Shown one piece after another: positions 1 to 7,655 of a stretch of DNA of 60,504 bases. The DNA is from Geobacter sp. Its GTDB lineage: Bacteria > Desulfobacterota > Desulfuromonadia > Geobacterales > Geobacteraceae. A model generated the notes under the pieces. The model did no database searches. It worked only from the letters and a program-made list of their open reading frames with translations, and was not told where the DNA came from. Position 1 is the stretch's first letter. Every line of letters begins with the position of its first letter. Made by a program: the position numbers and the translations under genes. The stretch lies in NCBI GenBank assembly GCA_003314535.1, contig POSG01000019.1:1-60504 (forward strand), written 5' to 3'.

Positions 1-44
1 TTTAATTAGTTTCCATCCGGAAAGGGTGCTTTTCCGCCCTGGCT

Positions 45-215
45 GTGTCAATCCGCGGGCTTGCTTGTGCGACATACTGCAGTATGCCTCCGCGCAACCC
101 CTTGATTTCCTTGCCAGGACGCAAAATCCCCTCTTTCCAATCTGAAAACTGCATAGCGTCAATCCGGACTTTCCGGATGGGCACTAGCTCACTGTACGTC
201 GGCAAGGAGAAATGC
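45..215. repeat. Intergenic palindrome-centred segment upstream of the hydrogenase operon
   Basis: The stretch contains a perfect 14-base palindrome, CATACTGCAGTATG at 73-86, flanked by looser complementary GC-rich arms (GTGCG on the left, CGCGCAAC on the right). This resembles dispersed intergenic repeats of Geobacter-type genomes, but whether it is dispersed cannot be judged from one copy. An open frame runs through it into the hydrogenase gene, but its codons do not look like protein. Confidence 0.3.
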
Positions 216-218
216 TTG

Positions 219-1340
219 ATGGACGATGGAAAAAGAGACAACGACGCATCAATCGATCAGCAGGATGGAGAAAGAAGGACCGTCTGGGAAGAAAAGGGGA
301 TATCGCGCCGGGATTTCATCAAATTCTGCACCGCCATGTCAGCGGCCCTGGCCCTTCCCGCAACTTTCGCGCCGAAAATCGCCCGCGCGCTGGACGGCGT
401 GAGGCGCCCCGCCCTGGTATGGCTCGAATTCCAGGACTGCGCAGGCGATACCGAGGCCCTGCTGCGCGCCTCAAAACCTTCGGTTTCCGAAATCGTCCTG
501 GATGTCCTGTCCCTTGATTACCACGAAACACTGATGGCCGCTTCGGGCAACCTGGCCGAAGAAAACCTGTGGAAGACTGTCCGTGAACAGAGAGGAAAAT
601 ACATCGCCGTGGTGGAGGGTTCAATACCAATGAAGGACGGCGGAGTTTACTGCTGCGTCGGCGGAAGATCAGCCCTGGACATGGCACGTGAGGTGTGCGG
701 CAACGCCTTTGCCACCATAGCCGTCGGAACCTGTGCTGCATACGGCGGCATTCCCGAAGCCAGGCCAAATCCCACCGGAGCGGTGGGAGTGAAAGAAGCC
801 GTGCCGGGCGCAACGATCATCAACCTTCCCGGCTGCCCGCTCAACTCCGACAACCTGACCGCCACCATCGTTCACTACCTGACATTCGGCAAAATGCCCG
901 CAACTGACAGCCGGGGAAGGCCCCTGTTCGCATACGGAAAAAGGATCCACGACAACTGCGAACGGCGGCCCCACTTCGACGCAGGCCAGTATGTCGAGAT
1001 ATGGGGAGATGATGCCCACAGGAAAGGGCACTGCCTTTACAAGATGGGCTGCAAGGGGCCGGAAACCTATCACAACTGCCCGATCCAGCGCTACAACGAC
1101 AAGACAAGCTGGCCGGTCGGAGCGGGACACGGCTGCGTGGGCTGCTCCGAGGCCGGCTTCTGGGATACCATGTCCCCCTTCTACCGGCGGCTCCCGGACG
1201 TTCCCGGTTTCGGCATAGAACACACCGCCGACATGATCGGAGCTGGCCTGGCCGTTGCCACGGCCGCGGCTTTCGCCGGACACGGGATCATCAGCGCCGT
1301 GCGCAGTAACAAGGATAAGGAAGGAAAGAAGGAGGAGTAG
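219..1340 (+). CDS. hyaS: NiFe uptake hydrogenase small subunit (HyaA/HyaS type), Tat-exported
   Basis: This is the iron-sulfur electron-transfer subunit of a periplasm-facing, membrane-bound group 1 NiFe hydrogenase. The ATG at 219 is preceded by AAGGAG with 8-base spacing and gives 373 residues. A twin-arginine signal (SRRDFIKF near residue 28, then an Ala-rich hydrophobic stretch ending ARA) exports the folded heterodimer. The mature part starts with the family motif WLEFQDCAGDTEALLR, whose Cys binds the proximal cluster, and further Cys-rich motifs (GTCAAYGG, PGCPLN, GCKGPETYHNCP, GCVGCSE) supply the other cluster ligands. A C-terminal hydrophobic helix (about 345-360) anchors it next to cytochrome b. 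It lies 3 bases before the large subunit. Geobacter literature calls this set hyaSLBP; E. coli names are hyaABCD. Confidence 0.95.
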   Translation: MDDGKRDNDASIDQQDGERRTVWEEKGISRRDFIKFCTAMSAALALPATFAPKIARALDGVRRPALVWLEFQDCAGDTEALLRASKPSVSEIVLDVLSLDYHETLMAASGNLAEENLWKTVREQRGKYIAVVEGSIPMKDGGVYCCVGGRSALDMAREVCGNAFATIAVGTCAAYGGIPEARPNPTGAVGVKEAVPGATIINLPGCPLNSDNLTATIVHYLTFGKMPATDSRGRPLFAYGKRIHDNCERRPHFDAGQYVEIWGDDAHRKGHCLYKMGCKGPETYHNCPIQRYNDKTSWPVGAGHGCVGCSEAGFWDTMSPFYRRLPDVPGFGIEHTADMIGAGLAVATAAAFAGHGIISAVRSNKDKEGKKEE

Positions 1341-1343
1341 TGC

Positions 1344-3053
1344 ATGGCAAAGATCGTCATTGATCCCATAACCAGGATCGAGGGTCACCTGAGAATCGAG
1401 GCCGAACTGAACGGCGACAGGGTGGCAGACGCCTGGAGCAGCAGCACCATGTTCCGCGGCATAGAAAAGATCCTCGAAGGGCGCGACCCCCGCGACGCAT
1501 GGGTCTTTACCCAGCGATTCTGCGGCGTCTGCACCACTGTCCATGCCATCGCCTCCATCAGGAGCGTTGAAAATGCCCTGGGCATCCGCATACCGCCCAA
1601 CGCCGAACTGATCAGGAACATCATCATCGGCATCCAGAATGTGCATGACCATGTAATCCATTTCTACCACCTCCATGCCTTGGACTGGGTGGACATCACT
1701 TCCGCGCTCAAGGCTGATCCGGCCCGGACCTCTGCCCTGGCTGCATCCCTCTCCGACTGGCCGCTCAATTCCGCCACCTACTTCAAGGGCGTGCAGGACC
1801 GCCTGGCGGCATTCGTCAAGGGCGGGCGGCTCGGCCCGTTCGCCAACGCCTACTGGGGCCATCCGGCGTACAAGCTCCCCGCGGAAGCGAACCTGATGGC
1901 CACGGCCCATTACCTGGAAGCGCTGGAATGGCAGAAGGACATCATCCGCATCCATGCCATCCTGGGCAGCAAGAACCCCCACCCCCAGACCTTCCTGGTT
2001 GGAGGCATGGCCATCGCCATCGATCCCGACTCCCCCACCGCGCTCAACGCCGACAAGCTTGCGGAAATCCGGGGCTTGCTGGCCAAGACTCGCGCTTTCG
2101 TGGAAAAGGTCTACATGCCCGACCTGATTGCCGTGGCCGCCCATTACAAGGAATGGGCAGGCATCGGCGGCGGCGTGGGCAACTTCATGAGCTACGGGGA
2201 TTTCCCGGCAGACAACAGCGGCAAACCGGAGGCCCTGTGGATGCCGCGCGGCATGATCCTCAACAGGGACCTGTCCCGGGTGCACCCCGTTGACCAGGAC
2301 AAGATCACCGAATACGTGGATCATTCCTGGTACGAATACGCCGACGGCGCCGGCAAGGGCCTGCATCCGTGGAACGGCGAAACCACCTGGAAATACACCG
2401 GCCCCAAGCCTCCCTACGAGCACCTGGACACCGGCGGCAAGTACTCCTGGGTCAAATCGCCCCGGTACGCGGGCCTGCCCATGGAAGTGGGGCCGCTGGC
2501 GCGCTGTCTGGTCGGCTATGCTTCTGGCCACAGGGAGATCAGGCAGGCGGTTGACAATGTCCTGGCCAGGCTACAGGTGGGGCCGGACGCCCTCTTCTCC
2601 ACCCTGGGCAGGACCGCGGCGCGCGGCATCGAAACCCAGGTCATCGCCCGCAAGCTGCCCCAATGGCTCGATGACCTGATCGCCAACATCAAGGGTGGTG
2701 ATCTTGCCATTCACAACAATGAGAAATGGGATCCGGACACCTGGCCGAAAGAAGCCAAGGGGTACGGCTGGCACGAGGCTCCGCGCGGCGCGCTCGGCCA
2801 CTGGATACGCATCAAGAACCGGAAGATTCTCAACTACCAGGCGGTGGTTCCCTCCACCTGGCTGGCCGGGCCGCGGGACGCCAGGGGGCAACGAGGGCCC
2901 TATGAGGCAGCCCTGGTCGGCACACCGGTTGCTGACCCGAAGCGGCCGCTGGAGATACTGCGGACAATCCATTCCTTTGACCCCTGCCTTGCCTGCGCGG
3001 TTCACCTGTTCGACCCGGACGGGGACGGGGCGGTGACGGTGAAAGTGTTGTAG
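1344..3053 (+). CDS. hyaL: NiFe uptake hydrogenase large subunit (catalytic)
   Basis: This subunit holds the NiFe active site that splits H2. The 569 residues match the usual length of group 1 large subunits. The N-terminus carries the classic DPITRIEGHLRIE block. The proximal cysteine pair is in RFCGVC and the distal pair in DPCLACAVH near the end. The 15 residues after that His are the C-terminal extension normally removed by the maturation protease once nickel is in place; the protease is encoded two genes downstream. All four nickel-ligand positions are Cys, so this is not a NiFeSe enzyme even though the genome evidently makes selenoproteins. An SD (GGAGG) lies 8 bases before the ATG, inside the end of the small-subunit gene. 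Confidence 0.96.
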   Translation: MAKIVIDPITRIEGHLRIEAELNGDRVADAWSSSTMFRGIEKILEGRDPRDAWVFTQRFCGVCTTVHAIASIRSVENALGIRIPPNAELIRNIIIGIQNVHDHVIHFYHLHALDWVDITSALKADPARTSALAASLSDWPLNSATYFKGVQDRLAAFVKGGRLGPFANAYWGHPAYKLPAEANLMATAHYLEALEWQKDIIRIHAILGSKNPHPQTFLVGGMAIAIDPDSPTALNADKLAEIRGLLAKTRAFVEKVYMPDLIAVAAHYKEWAGIGGGVGNFMSYGDFPADNSGKPEALWMPRGMILNRDLSRVHPVDQDKITEYVDHSWYEYADGAGKGLHPWNGETTWKYTGPKPPYEHLDTGGKYSWVKSPRYAGLPMEVGPLARCLVGYASGHREIRQAVDNVLARLQVGPDALFSTLGRTAARGIETQVIARKLPQWLDDLIANIKGGDLAIHNNEKWDPDTWPKEAKGYGWHEAPRGALGHWIRIKNRKILNYQAVVPSTWLAGPRDARGQRGPYEAALVGTPVADPKRPLEILRTIHSFDPCLACAVHLFDPDGDGAVTVKVL

Positions 3054-3060
3054 GAGGTAG

Positions 3061-3102
3061 AAGGGGACAGGCACCTTTATAACTTCAGAGGGACTGTCCC
3101 CC
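3061..3102. repeat. REP-like palindrome inside the hydrogenase operon
   Basis: An imperfect inverted repeat with arms GGGGACAG (3064-3071) and CTGTCCCC (3094-3101) surrounds a short AT-rich centre. The GGGGACAGGCACC wording resembles REP-type repeats mobilised by RAYT transposases in many bacteria (family knowledge). It fills the gap between the large-subunit and cytochrome genes and could act as an RNA hairpin at that point of the transcript. Confidence 0.55.
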
Positions 3103-3136
3103 TGGCTAGAGGTTACTGCCCTTTAGGAGGGGCTTG

Positions 3137-3793
3137 ATGGAACAACTGGCAAGGAAATACGTGTGGGAGTGGCCGGTCAGGATCGTGCATTGGGTCAACG
3201 CGCTGTCCATCCTGGTCCTGTCCCTCACCGGAATCTACATAGGCTGGGCGAAGAACCTGGCGCACGACCCTTCCCAGTATGTGACCGGTTGGGCGCGCTT
3301 CATTCACTTCGTATTTGGCTACGTCTTTGTCATCAGCATGCTGAGCCGCATTTACTGGGCATTTGCCGGCAACGAATACGCCAGCTGGCGTTCTTTCGTA
3401 CCTTACCTGTTCCGGGAGGGGCGTGAGAACATGAAGGGGACTTTCCTCTTCTACACCTTCTTCAGGAACAAGCCGCCCCATGTGGTCGGGCACAATGCCA
3501 TGGCAGGGAGCGTCTATCTATTTATATTCATCCTCTACCTGGTCATGATCTTCACCGGCTTCGCCCTGTATTCGGAGCACGCCCCGGGATCGCTCATGAA
3601 CAGAACTTTCGGCCTGCTCTTTGCCGTTGCCTCCAACCAGACATTAAGGCTGGTGCACCACGGGAGCATGTGGCTCATCATCTGTTTCGTCATAAACCAT
3701 GTCTACAGCTCTATCCTCATGGACGTGAAGGAAAAGAACGGCGGAATTTCCAGCATTTTCAGCGGCTGGAAGTTTGTTCCGCGGGAGGATTGA
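3137..3793 (+). CDS. hyaB: Hydrogenase b-type cytochrome subunit
   Basis: This is the membrane diheme cytochrome b that anchors the hydrogenase dimer and passes electrons from H2 to the quinone pool. The 218 residues begin with the family pattern VWEWPVRIVHWVNALSI and show four hydrophobic segments (about 20-40, 60-85, 120-145, 175-195). The His residues in these helices (RIVHW, RFIHF, RLVHHGSMW) are the expected heme ligands. The ATG at 3137 has AGGAGG just upstream; a TTG one codon earlier is less likely. The gene overlaps the next one at the stop codon. The name follows Geobacter usage; the E. coli equivalent is hyaC. Confidence 0.92.
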   Translation: MEQLARKYVWEWPVRIVHWVNALSILVLSLTGIYIGWAKNLAHDPSQYVTGWARFIHFVFGYVFVISMLSRIYWAFAGNEYASWRSFVPYLFREGRENMKGTFLFYTFFRNKPPHVVGHNAMAGSVYLFIFILYLVMIFTGFALYSEHAPGSLMNRTFGLLFAVASNQTLRLVHHGSMWLIICFVINHVYSSILMDVKEKNGGISSIFSGWKFVPRED

Positions 3794-4332
3794 TCCTGTC
3801 CACGCTGGTGCTGGGCATAGGCAACCTGATTATGACCGATGACGGTATCGGTGTCAGGGTGGTGCAACGGATTGCAGAGGAGTATTCCTTTCCTCCGGAG
3901 GTGGAGATCATCGACGGCGGGACTCTCGGGCTCGACCTCCTCCCTCTCCTGGAAGGTCTGGACAGGCTCCTGATCATCGATGCCATGGGAACCGGTGGCC
4001 CCCCGGGAACGATCCGGAGGGTGGACGGCGAAGAAATCCCCATCGCCTTCGAGTCCAGGCTCTCTCCCCACCAGATGGGGCTCAAGGACCTGCTGGCGGT
4101 CTCCCGCCTGATGGGCCATCCGGTTCCCGAGATGGTGCTCCTCGGGGTCCAGCCCGAATGCATCGAGCCCGGCATGGAGCTTTCGCCGGCAGTAGCGGTC
4201 CAGTTGGATGAACTGATTTCCAGAACCCTGCAGGAATTGAACCGGTGGGGCATTTGCTCGGAGCGAATTACCCCGGCACGACAAACCACTCAACAACAAG
4301 GCTATGCAGCCTCCCTTGAAAGGAAACCATGA
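3790..4332 (+). CDS. hyaP: Hydrogenase maturation endopeptidase (HyaD/HybD family)
   Basis: This is a nickel-dependent C-terminal processing peptidase for the large subunit. The start of the fold is the family signature LVLGIGNLIMTDDGIGVRV, followed by DGGTLGLDLLPLL and LIIDAMGTG; the acidic residues in DDG and IIDA and the His in LSPHQMGL are the positions that bind nickel in this family. No ATG lies at the natural beginning. The TTG at 3790 overlaps the cytochrome stop codon as TTGA but has GGAGG only one base before it; a CTG at 3796 would have 7-base spacing and a GTG at 3805 would start inside the first strand. The start therefore remains uncertain. The last 30 or so residues are low in conservation-like features. 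Confidence 0.88.
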   Translation: MILSTLVLGIGNLIMTDDGIGVRVVQRIAEEYSFPPEVEIIDGGTLGLDLLPLLEGLDRLLIIDAMGTGGPPGTIRRVDGEEIPIAFESRLSPHQMGLKDLLAVSRLMGHPVPEMVLLGVQPECIEPGMELSPAVAVQLDELISRTLQELNRWGICSERITPARQTTQQQGYAASLERKP

Positions 4333-4826
4333 TGACCTCGCGGATTATCACCCAGGATTTGCTGGACCAGGTTACCGCACAGGCGAAGTCCATTGAACGG
4401 AAGCGAAAAAACTTCAACTTCCACAACCTTGACGATGCGCCGTGCAACCGCCTTCTGAACGCCATGGAACCGGGCTCGTACATTCGCCCTCACCGGCACC
4501 TTGACCCCAACAAGGACGAGAGCCTGATAATTGTCCGGGGGAGGATGGGTATCATCTTTTTCGATGATGCGGGATCAGTGACCGGGACAACCCTCCTTTC
4601 ACCGGGTGCCGGGGCCATCGGCGTCAACGTTCCCCATGGGGAGTTTCATACTGTTGTCAGCTTCGACAGCGGGACCGTCTTCTTCGAATCCAAAGCCGGC
4701 CCCTACCGGCCCCTGACCGAAGAGGAAAAGGCGCCCTGGGCCCCCCCCGAGGGAAGCGAAGAAGCCGGTAGGTACCTCTCCAATCTTGTCATTCAATTTA
4801 CGACGAATTTTCCTGTCCAACCGTGA
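4332..4826 (+). CDS. WbuC-family cupin metalloprotein
   Basis: This is a 164-residue single-domain cupin. It resembles the WbuC family in its N-terminal block (RKRKNFNFHNLDDAPCNRLLNAMEPGSYIRPHRH) and the metal-binding motif PHRHLDPNKDESLIIVRG, with a second metal-site stretch VPHGEFHTV. The first segment supplies two His and a Glu and the second another His, which is the usual cupin metal set. The start is the second of two adjacent ATG codons, 7 bases after AGGA; it overlaps the hydrogenase protease stop, so it is co-translated with the hya genes. WbuC genes are usually found in O-antigen clusters (family knowledge), so its place here is odd. Its function is unknown; small-molecule or metal handling for hydrogenase maturation is speculation. 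Confidence 0.8.
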   Translation: MTSRIITQDLLDQVTAQAKSIERKRKNFNFHNLDDAPCNRLLNAMEPGSYIRPHRHLDPNKDESLIIVRGRMGIIFFDDAGSVTGTTLLSPGAGAIGVNVPHGEFHTVVSFDSGTVFFESKAGPYRPLTEEEKAPWAPPEGSEEAGRYLSNLVIQFTTNFPVQP

Positions 4827-5241
4827 ATCAGACCGGTCAGTTGCCTCCTGCCAGGCAGGCCCTTAAAACCCTCCCATGATGCCAATTTTTGTCACCCCGA
4901 TTTCTGAATTTTGTCATATTGGCAATGTCTTATGTTTGCCATGTAAAAATGGTGAGGAGCTTCAAGCTCAAAAAAGCTGGCTGCGGAACAGACCATCCCC
5001 AGGACGGGAAATGGCATCGCCTGACTGAAACAGCTCTATTCACAGCGGTTTTTCTTCGAACCGATCAATGCCCCCCTCAATAGCCTGCCCCTGGAAACGC
5101 ACCCCCATAAAAAATATATCGCTAAGATATAATTCTGTGGAATATTTATTGCTAAATGATATCAAAGGCAACTCCTGTTGTCAGCAGAGAGATGACGGAC
5201 AATTCCCGCTTTCACCATGAATTGTATCAAGGGAGGGAAAA
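4827..5241. other. Intergenic region with a weak operator-like palindrome
   Basis: The 415 bases between the hydrogenase operon and the PEP-CTERM gene contain no convincing gene. The only pattern is an inverted repeat, TGGCAA (4920-4925) and TTGCCA (4936-4941), spaced 10 bases, and an AT-rich block with TATAAT at 5128-5133 that could be the -10 of the next gene, although no good -35 is seen. The spacing does not fit a sigma-54 promoter. Confidence 0.3.
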
Positions 5242-5853
5242 ATGAAAAAGTCAGCTTTTGTGATTATGGCCTCGCTTTCCATTCTCGTCCTCACAGCGTT
5301 TTCCGTACGTGCGGACCTTTTGAACGGGGGCTTCGAAACAATGGGATCGCAATGGGTCAACGGGGTAACCGACGCTCCTTCCTGGTCGATCAGCGATGCA
5401 AGCCAGGCAACCGGGATCTTCAACGGGAGCTACCTGGGACTTGGAGCCCACAGCGGCACTTCATTCTTGTGGGGCGGAGCGTTTAACGGCAACAACGCAG
5501 CCATCTCCCAGACGATCACAACCACCGCCGGCCAAGCATACGACCTGGAATTCTGGATGGCAAACACCAATGGTTCCGCGAGCGCCGACAACAATTGGGC
5601 AGTCTTGTGGAACGGCGCTTTTCTAGCCAACGGCGCAAACGCAGCAGCATTCACCTACACTGACATGAAATTTCTGGTCACGGGCACCGGAAACGATACG
5701 CTGACCTTCATTTTCAGAAACGAGCCGGGCGCTTTTGGGCTTGATGACATTTCGCTGAAGGCTTCCGCTGTCCCGATACCGGCGTCAATGGTCCTTTTCA
5801 TCAGCGGCCTGGGAAGCCTCATCATTTTCAGGAGGAAGAGATTCGTCATCTGA
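5242..5853 (+). CDS. PEP-CTERM-like exported protein
   Basis: A 203-residue secreted protein. Residues 1-25 form a Sec signal peptide (MKKSAFVIMASLSILVLTAF then VRA). The middle is a Gly/Ser/Asn-rich beta-type domain with the wording seen in carbohydrate-binding or DUF642-like exported proteins (LLNGGFETMG, SWSISDASQATG, GTFLWGG-like, FRNEPGAFGLDDISL). The C-terminus is a short sorting tail: a VPIPAS motif, a hydrophobic helix and a terminal RRKR cluster. This is a variant of the VPEP motif recognised by exosortases. SD GGGAGGG precedes the ATG. It stands alone with a hairpin behind it (5891-5919). A surface or matrix role is inferred from the sorting signal only. Confidence 0.85.
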   Translation: MKKSAFVIMASLSILVLTAFSVRADLLNGGFETMGSQWVNGVTDAPSWSISDASQATGIFNGSYLGLGAHSGTSFLWGGAFNGNNAAISQTITTTAGQAYDLEFWMANTNGSASADNNWAVLWNGAFLANGANAAAFTYTDMKFLVTGTGNDTLTFIFRNEPGAFGLDDISLKASAVPIPASMVLFISGLGSLIIFRRKRFVI

Positions 5854-5890
5854 CTGGAGCCTATATTCATTAAAATCAACCTACCATCCT

Positions 5891-5919
5891 GGCCTTGCCC
5901 TCATTTCTGGGGCAAGGCC
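5891..5919 (+). terminator. Stem-loop after the PEP-CTERM gene
   Basis: A perfect 10-base inverted repeat (GGCCTTGCCC at 5891-5900 and GGGCAAGGCC at 5910-5919) lies 37 bases after the stop codon. No T-run follows, so it may be an imperfect terminator or a 3' stabilising hairpin. Confidence 0.55.
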
Positions 5920-6025
5920 GATATGCCTACACATCCCTTTCACCCCCTGATCTCCAGGGACAATCTTGCTTAACTGCAGCAGAATCTCCAATCAGCATGG
6001 ATCGCACCTTCAACCATAAAAATTG

Positions 6026-6052
6026 TTGACTTGTCTCCAACCCTGTGATATC
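6026..6052 (+). promoter_or_regulatory. Possible promoter of the aminotransferase leader
   Basis: TTGACT at 6026-6031 is a good -35. The downstream -10 is weak: TGATAT or GATATC at 6046-6052, with a short 14-15-base spacer and a TG just upstream. If used, transcription would start near 6059, only a few bases before the ATG of the small reading frame at 6062. Confidence 0.35.
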
Positions 6053-6061
6053 CCACCTAAC

Positions 6062-6154
6062 ATGAAAGAATTTCACGTGGTGAAATCGGCAGAAGTGGCA
6101 CGAGCTATCAGCGCAGCGGCGCGTAACGCCGCACGTGTACCCGCTGCCATGTGA
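6062..6154 (+). CDS. Candidate Ala-rich leader peptide or structured leader RNA
   Basis: A 30-codon frame encodes a peptide with 10 alanines in 30 residues, clustered in ARAISAAARNAARVPAAM. It lies between a possible promoter and a strong intrinsic terminator (6183-6219), just ahead of an aminotransferase gene. That is the layout of a transcription attenuator that senses charged tRNA. No SD is visible, so translation would have to be leaderless. The RNA itself can fold: GCGGCG pairs with CGCCGC (6115-6131 region) inside a longer pairing of CACGTGG (6074-6080) with CCATGTG (6147-6153). A non-coding small RNA ending at the same terminator is therefore equally possible. Confidence 0.4.
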   Translation: MKEFHVVKSAEVARAISAAARNAARVPAAM

Positions 6155-6182
6155 GTTCTCTCGCACAATTGTATCTTTTCAG

Positions 6183-6219
6183 AAGGCCGTGGGTATCATC
6201 CACGGCCTTTTTTATTTTC
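6183..6219 (+). terminator. Intrinsic terminator upstream of the aminotransferase gene
   Basis: A perfect 10-base stem (AAGGCCGTGG at 6183-6192, CCACGGCCTT at 6200-6209) with a 7-base loop is followed by TTTTATTTT. It sits 32 bases before the ATG of the aminotransferase, so transcription from 6059 must read through it to express the gene. It may be an attenuator, or the end of a separate small RNA. Confidence 0.8.
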
Positions 6220-6250
6220 AGTCCGGCAATGTCACTTTTTGGGGGAACGC

Positions 6251-7555
6251 ATGAGAAACGAACTTGTCAATCCGGGAGCGGGTGAACTCACTTACGAAAT
6301 CCGCAACATAGTCAACGTAGCGGAAAAACTCCAGGCACATGGCATCAAAATCAACTGGGAGAACATAGGGGACCCGATTGCCAAGGGTGAAAAGGTGCCC
6401 TTGTGGATGAAGGAAGTGGTGGCGCAGGAAGTCATGCACGACGAAACCTACGGCTACTGCCATACCCGGGGAGTATTGGAAACACGCCAGTTCCTCTGCG
6501 AGATGACCAACAAGCGGGGCGGTGCGCAGATAACCACCGACGACATCATCTTCTTCAACGGGCTGGGAGACGCCATCGCCAAAGTTTACGGCAACCTGAA
6601 ACCCGAAACCCGCATTCTGACGCCCTCTCCCACCTACACCACCCATTCCACCGGCGAGATGGCCCACGCCAATGCAGCGTCGGTCTGCTACCGGCTGCAG
6701 CCGGAAAACAACTGGTACCCCGACCTGGCGGACCTCCGCAACCACGTCAAGTACAACCCGGCCATCGCGGGCATCCTGATCATCAATCCGGACAACCCCA
6801 CCGGTATGGTCTACCCGGAACACGTGCTCCGCGAGATAGTTGCGATAGCCAGGGAGTTCGGCCTTTTCCTCATCGCGGACGAAGTCTACAACAACATCGT
6901 CTACAACGGCCAGAAAACCCTGCCCATCTCGGCGGTCATCGGAGACGTGCCGGCCCTCGCCATGCGCGGCGTCTCCAAGGAGTTCCCCTGGCCCGGCTCC
7001 CGTTGCGGCTGGATCGAATTCTACAATACCGGTAAGAACGCCCGCTTCAAGAAATATGTCAACGCCATCCTCAATTCAAAGATGAACGAGGTCTGTTCCA
7101 CCACCCTCCCCCAGAAAGCCCTTCCGGCCATAATTTCCCACCCGGAATACCGGGGTTACCTGGAAGAGCGGATCAGGCGCTACGAAAAGATGAGCAACAT
7201 CGCCTACGACTGCCTCAAAGATGTGCCGGGGCTGCAGGTCAACAGGACCAACGGCGCCTTCTACATGGCGGTAGCGTTCCAGGACGGCCTGCTGAACCAC
7301 CGCCAGACCCTCCCCATCGAGAATCCGGAGGTGCGGAACCTGGTGGACAGCCTGGTTACGGCGCCGGGCGTGGCCCCTGACAAGCGCTTCGTCTACCACC
7401 TGCTGGCCAATTGCGGAATCTGCGTTGTCCCGCTCTCTTCCTTTTCCACCACGCTGCAGGGCTTCCGCGTTACCCTGCTGGAAAAGGACGAGGATGAATT
7501 CCGTCGCATTTTCGAGACGCTGAAGCGGAAGATAGAAGAGTACACACGCTCCTGA
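6251..7555 (+). CDS. PLP-dependent class I/II aminotransferase
   Basis: A fold-type I aminotransferase of 434 residues, exchanging amino groups between an amino acid and a keto acid. Typical motifs are seen in order: the substrate-domain GYCHTRGVLETR, the cofactor-binding LTPSPTYTTHS, the NPDNPTGMVYP loop, IADEVYNNIVY with the pyridoxal-nitrogen-binding Asp, and GVSKEFPWPGSRCGW with the Schiff-base Lys. A C-terminal stretch (NCGICVVPLSSFST) resembles the Arg/Ser-binding end of AlaA/AlaC-like enzymes. Substrate cannot be fixed from sequence; the Ala-rich leader upstream would fit an alanine-linked role, but that is inference. The ATG at 6251 follows GGGGGA; an in-frame TTG at 6239 is an alternative. 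A GC-rich hairpin at 7570-7599 follows. Confidence 0.9.
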   Translation: MRNELVNPGAGELTYEIRNIVNVAEKLQAHGIKINWENIGDPIAKGEKVPLWMKEVVAQEVMHDETYGYCHTRGVLETRQFLCEMTNKRGGAQITTDDIIFFNGLGDAIAKVYGNLKPETRILTPSPTYTTHSTGEMAHANAASVCYRLQPENNWYPDLADLRNHVKYNPAIAGILIINPDNPTGMVYPEHVLREIVAIAREFGLFLIADEVYNNIVYNGQKTLPISAVIGDVPALAMRGVSKEFPWPGSRCGWIEFYNTGKNARFKKYVNAILNSKMNEVCSTTLPQKALPAIISHPEYRGYLEERIRRYEKMSNIAYDCLKDVPGLQVNRTNGAFYMAVAFQDGLLNHRQTLPIENPEVRNLVDSLVTAPGVAPDKRFVYHLLANCGICVVPLSSFSTTLQGFRVTLLEKDEDEFRRIFETLKRKIEEYTRS

Positions 7556-7569
7556 ACGGGTGAAACCAG

Positions 7570-7599
7570 GCAGGCGGCGGGAATCTTCCCGCCGCCTGC
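7570..7599 (+). terminator. Long GC stem-loop after the aminotransferase gene
   Basis: A nearly gapless inverted repeat of 14 bases per arm (GCAGGCGGCGGGAA and its complement) starts 15 bases after the stop codon. No T-run follows directly, although ATCCTTTTT lies 18 bases on. Its presence argues against the longer upstream start for the next gene, which would be read through the stem. Confidence 0.5.
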
Positions 7600-7655
7600 G
7601 CTCGCACTGCCCGGATCCTTTTTCCGTTGACACGGGAAGCCATCCGCTCTTTACT

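Noticed and set aside
669-2531. Long antisense frame (620 codons) on the minus strand across the hydrogenase genes
   Set aside because: It is opposite the hydrogenase genes, which have all family motifs; GC-rich codon third positions keep the reverse frame open. The composition (Val/Gly/His/Ala with no domain) is not protein-like.
4919-4942. Sigma-54 promoter for the PEP-CTERM gene (TGGCAA ... TTGCC)
   Set aside because: GG and GC are 15 bases apart instead of 10, so it does not match -24/-12 spacing.
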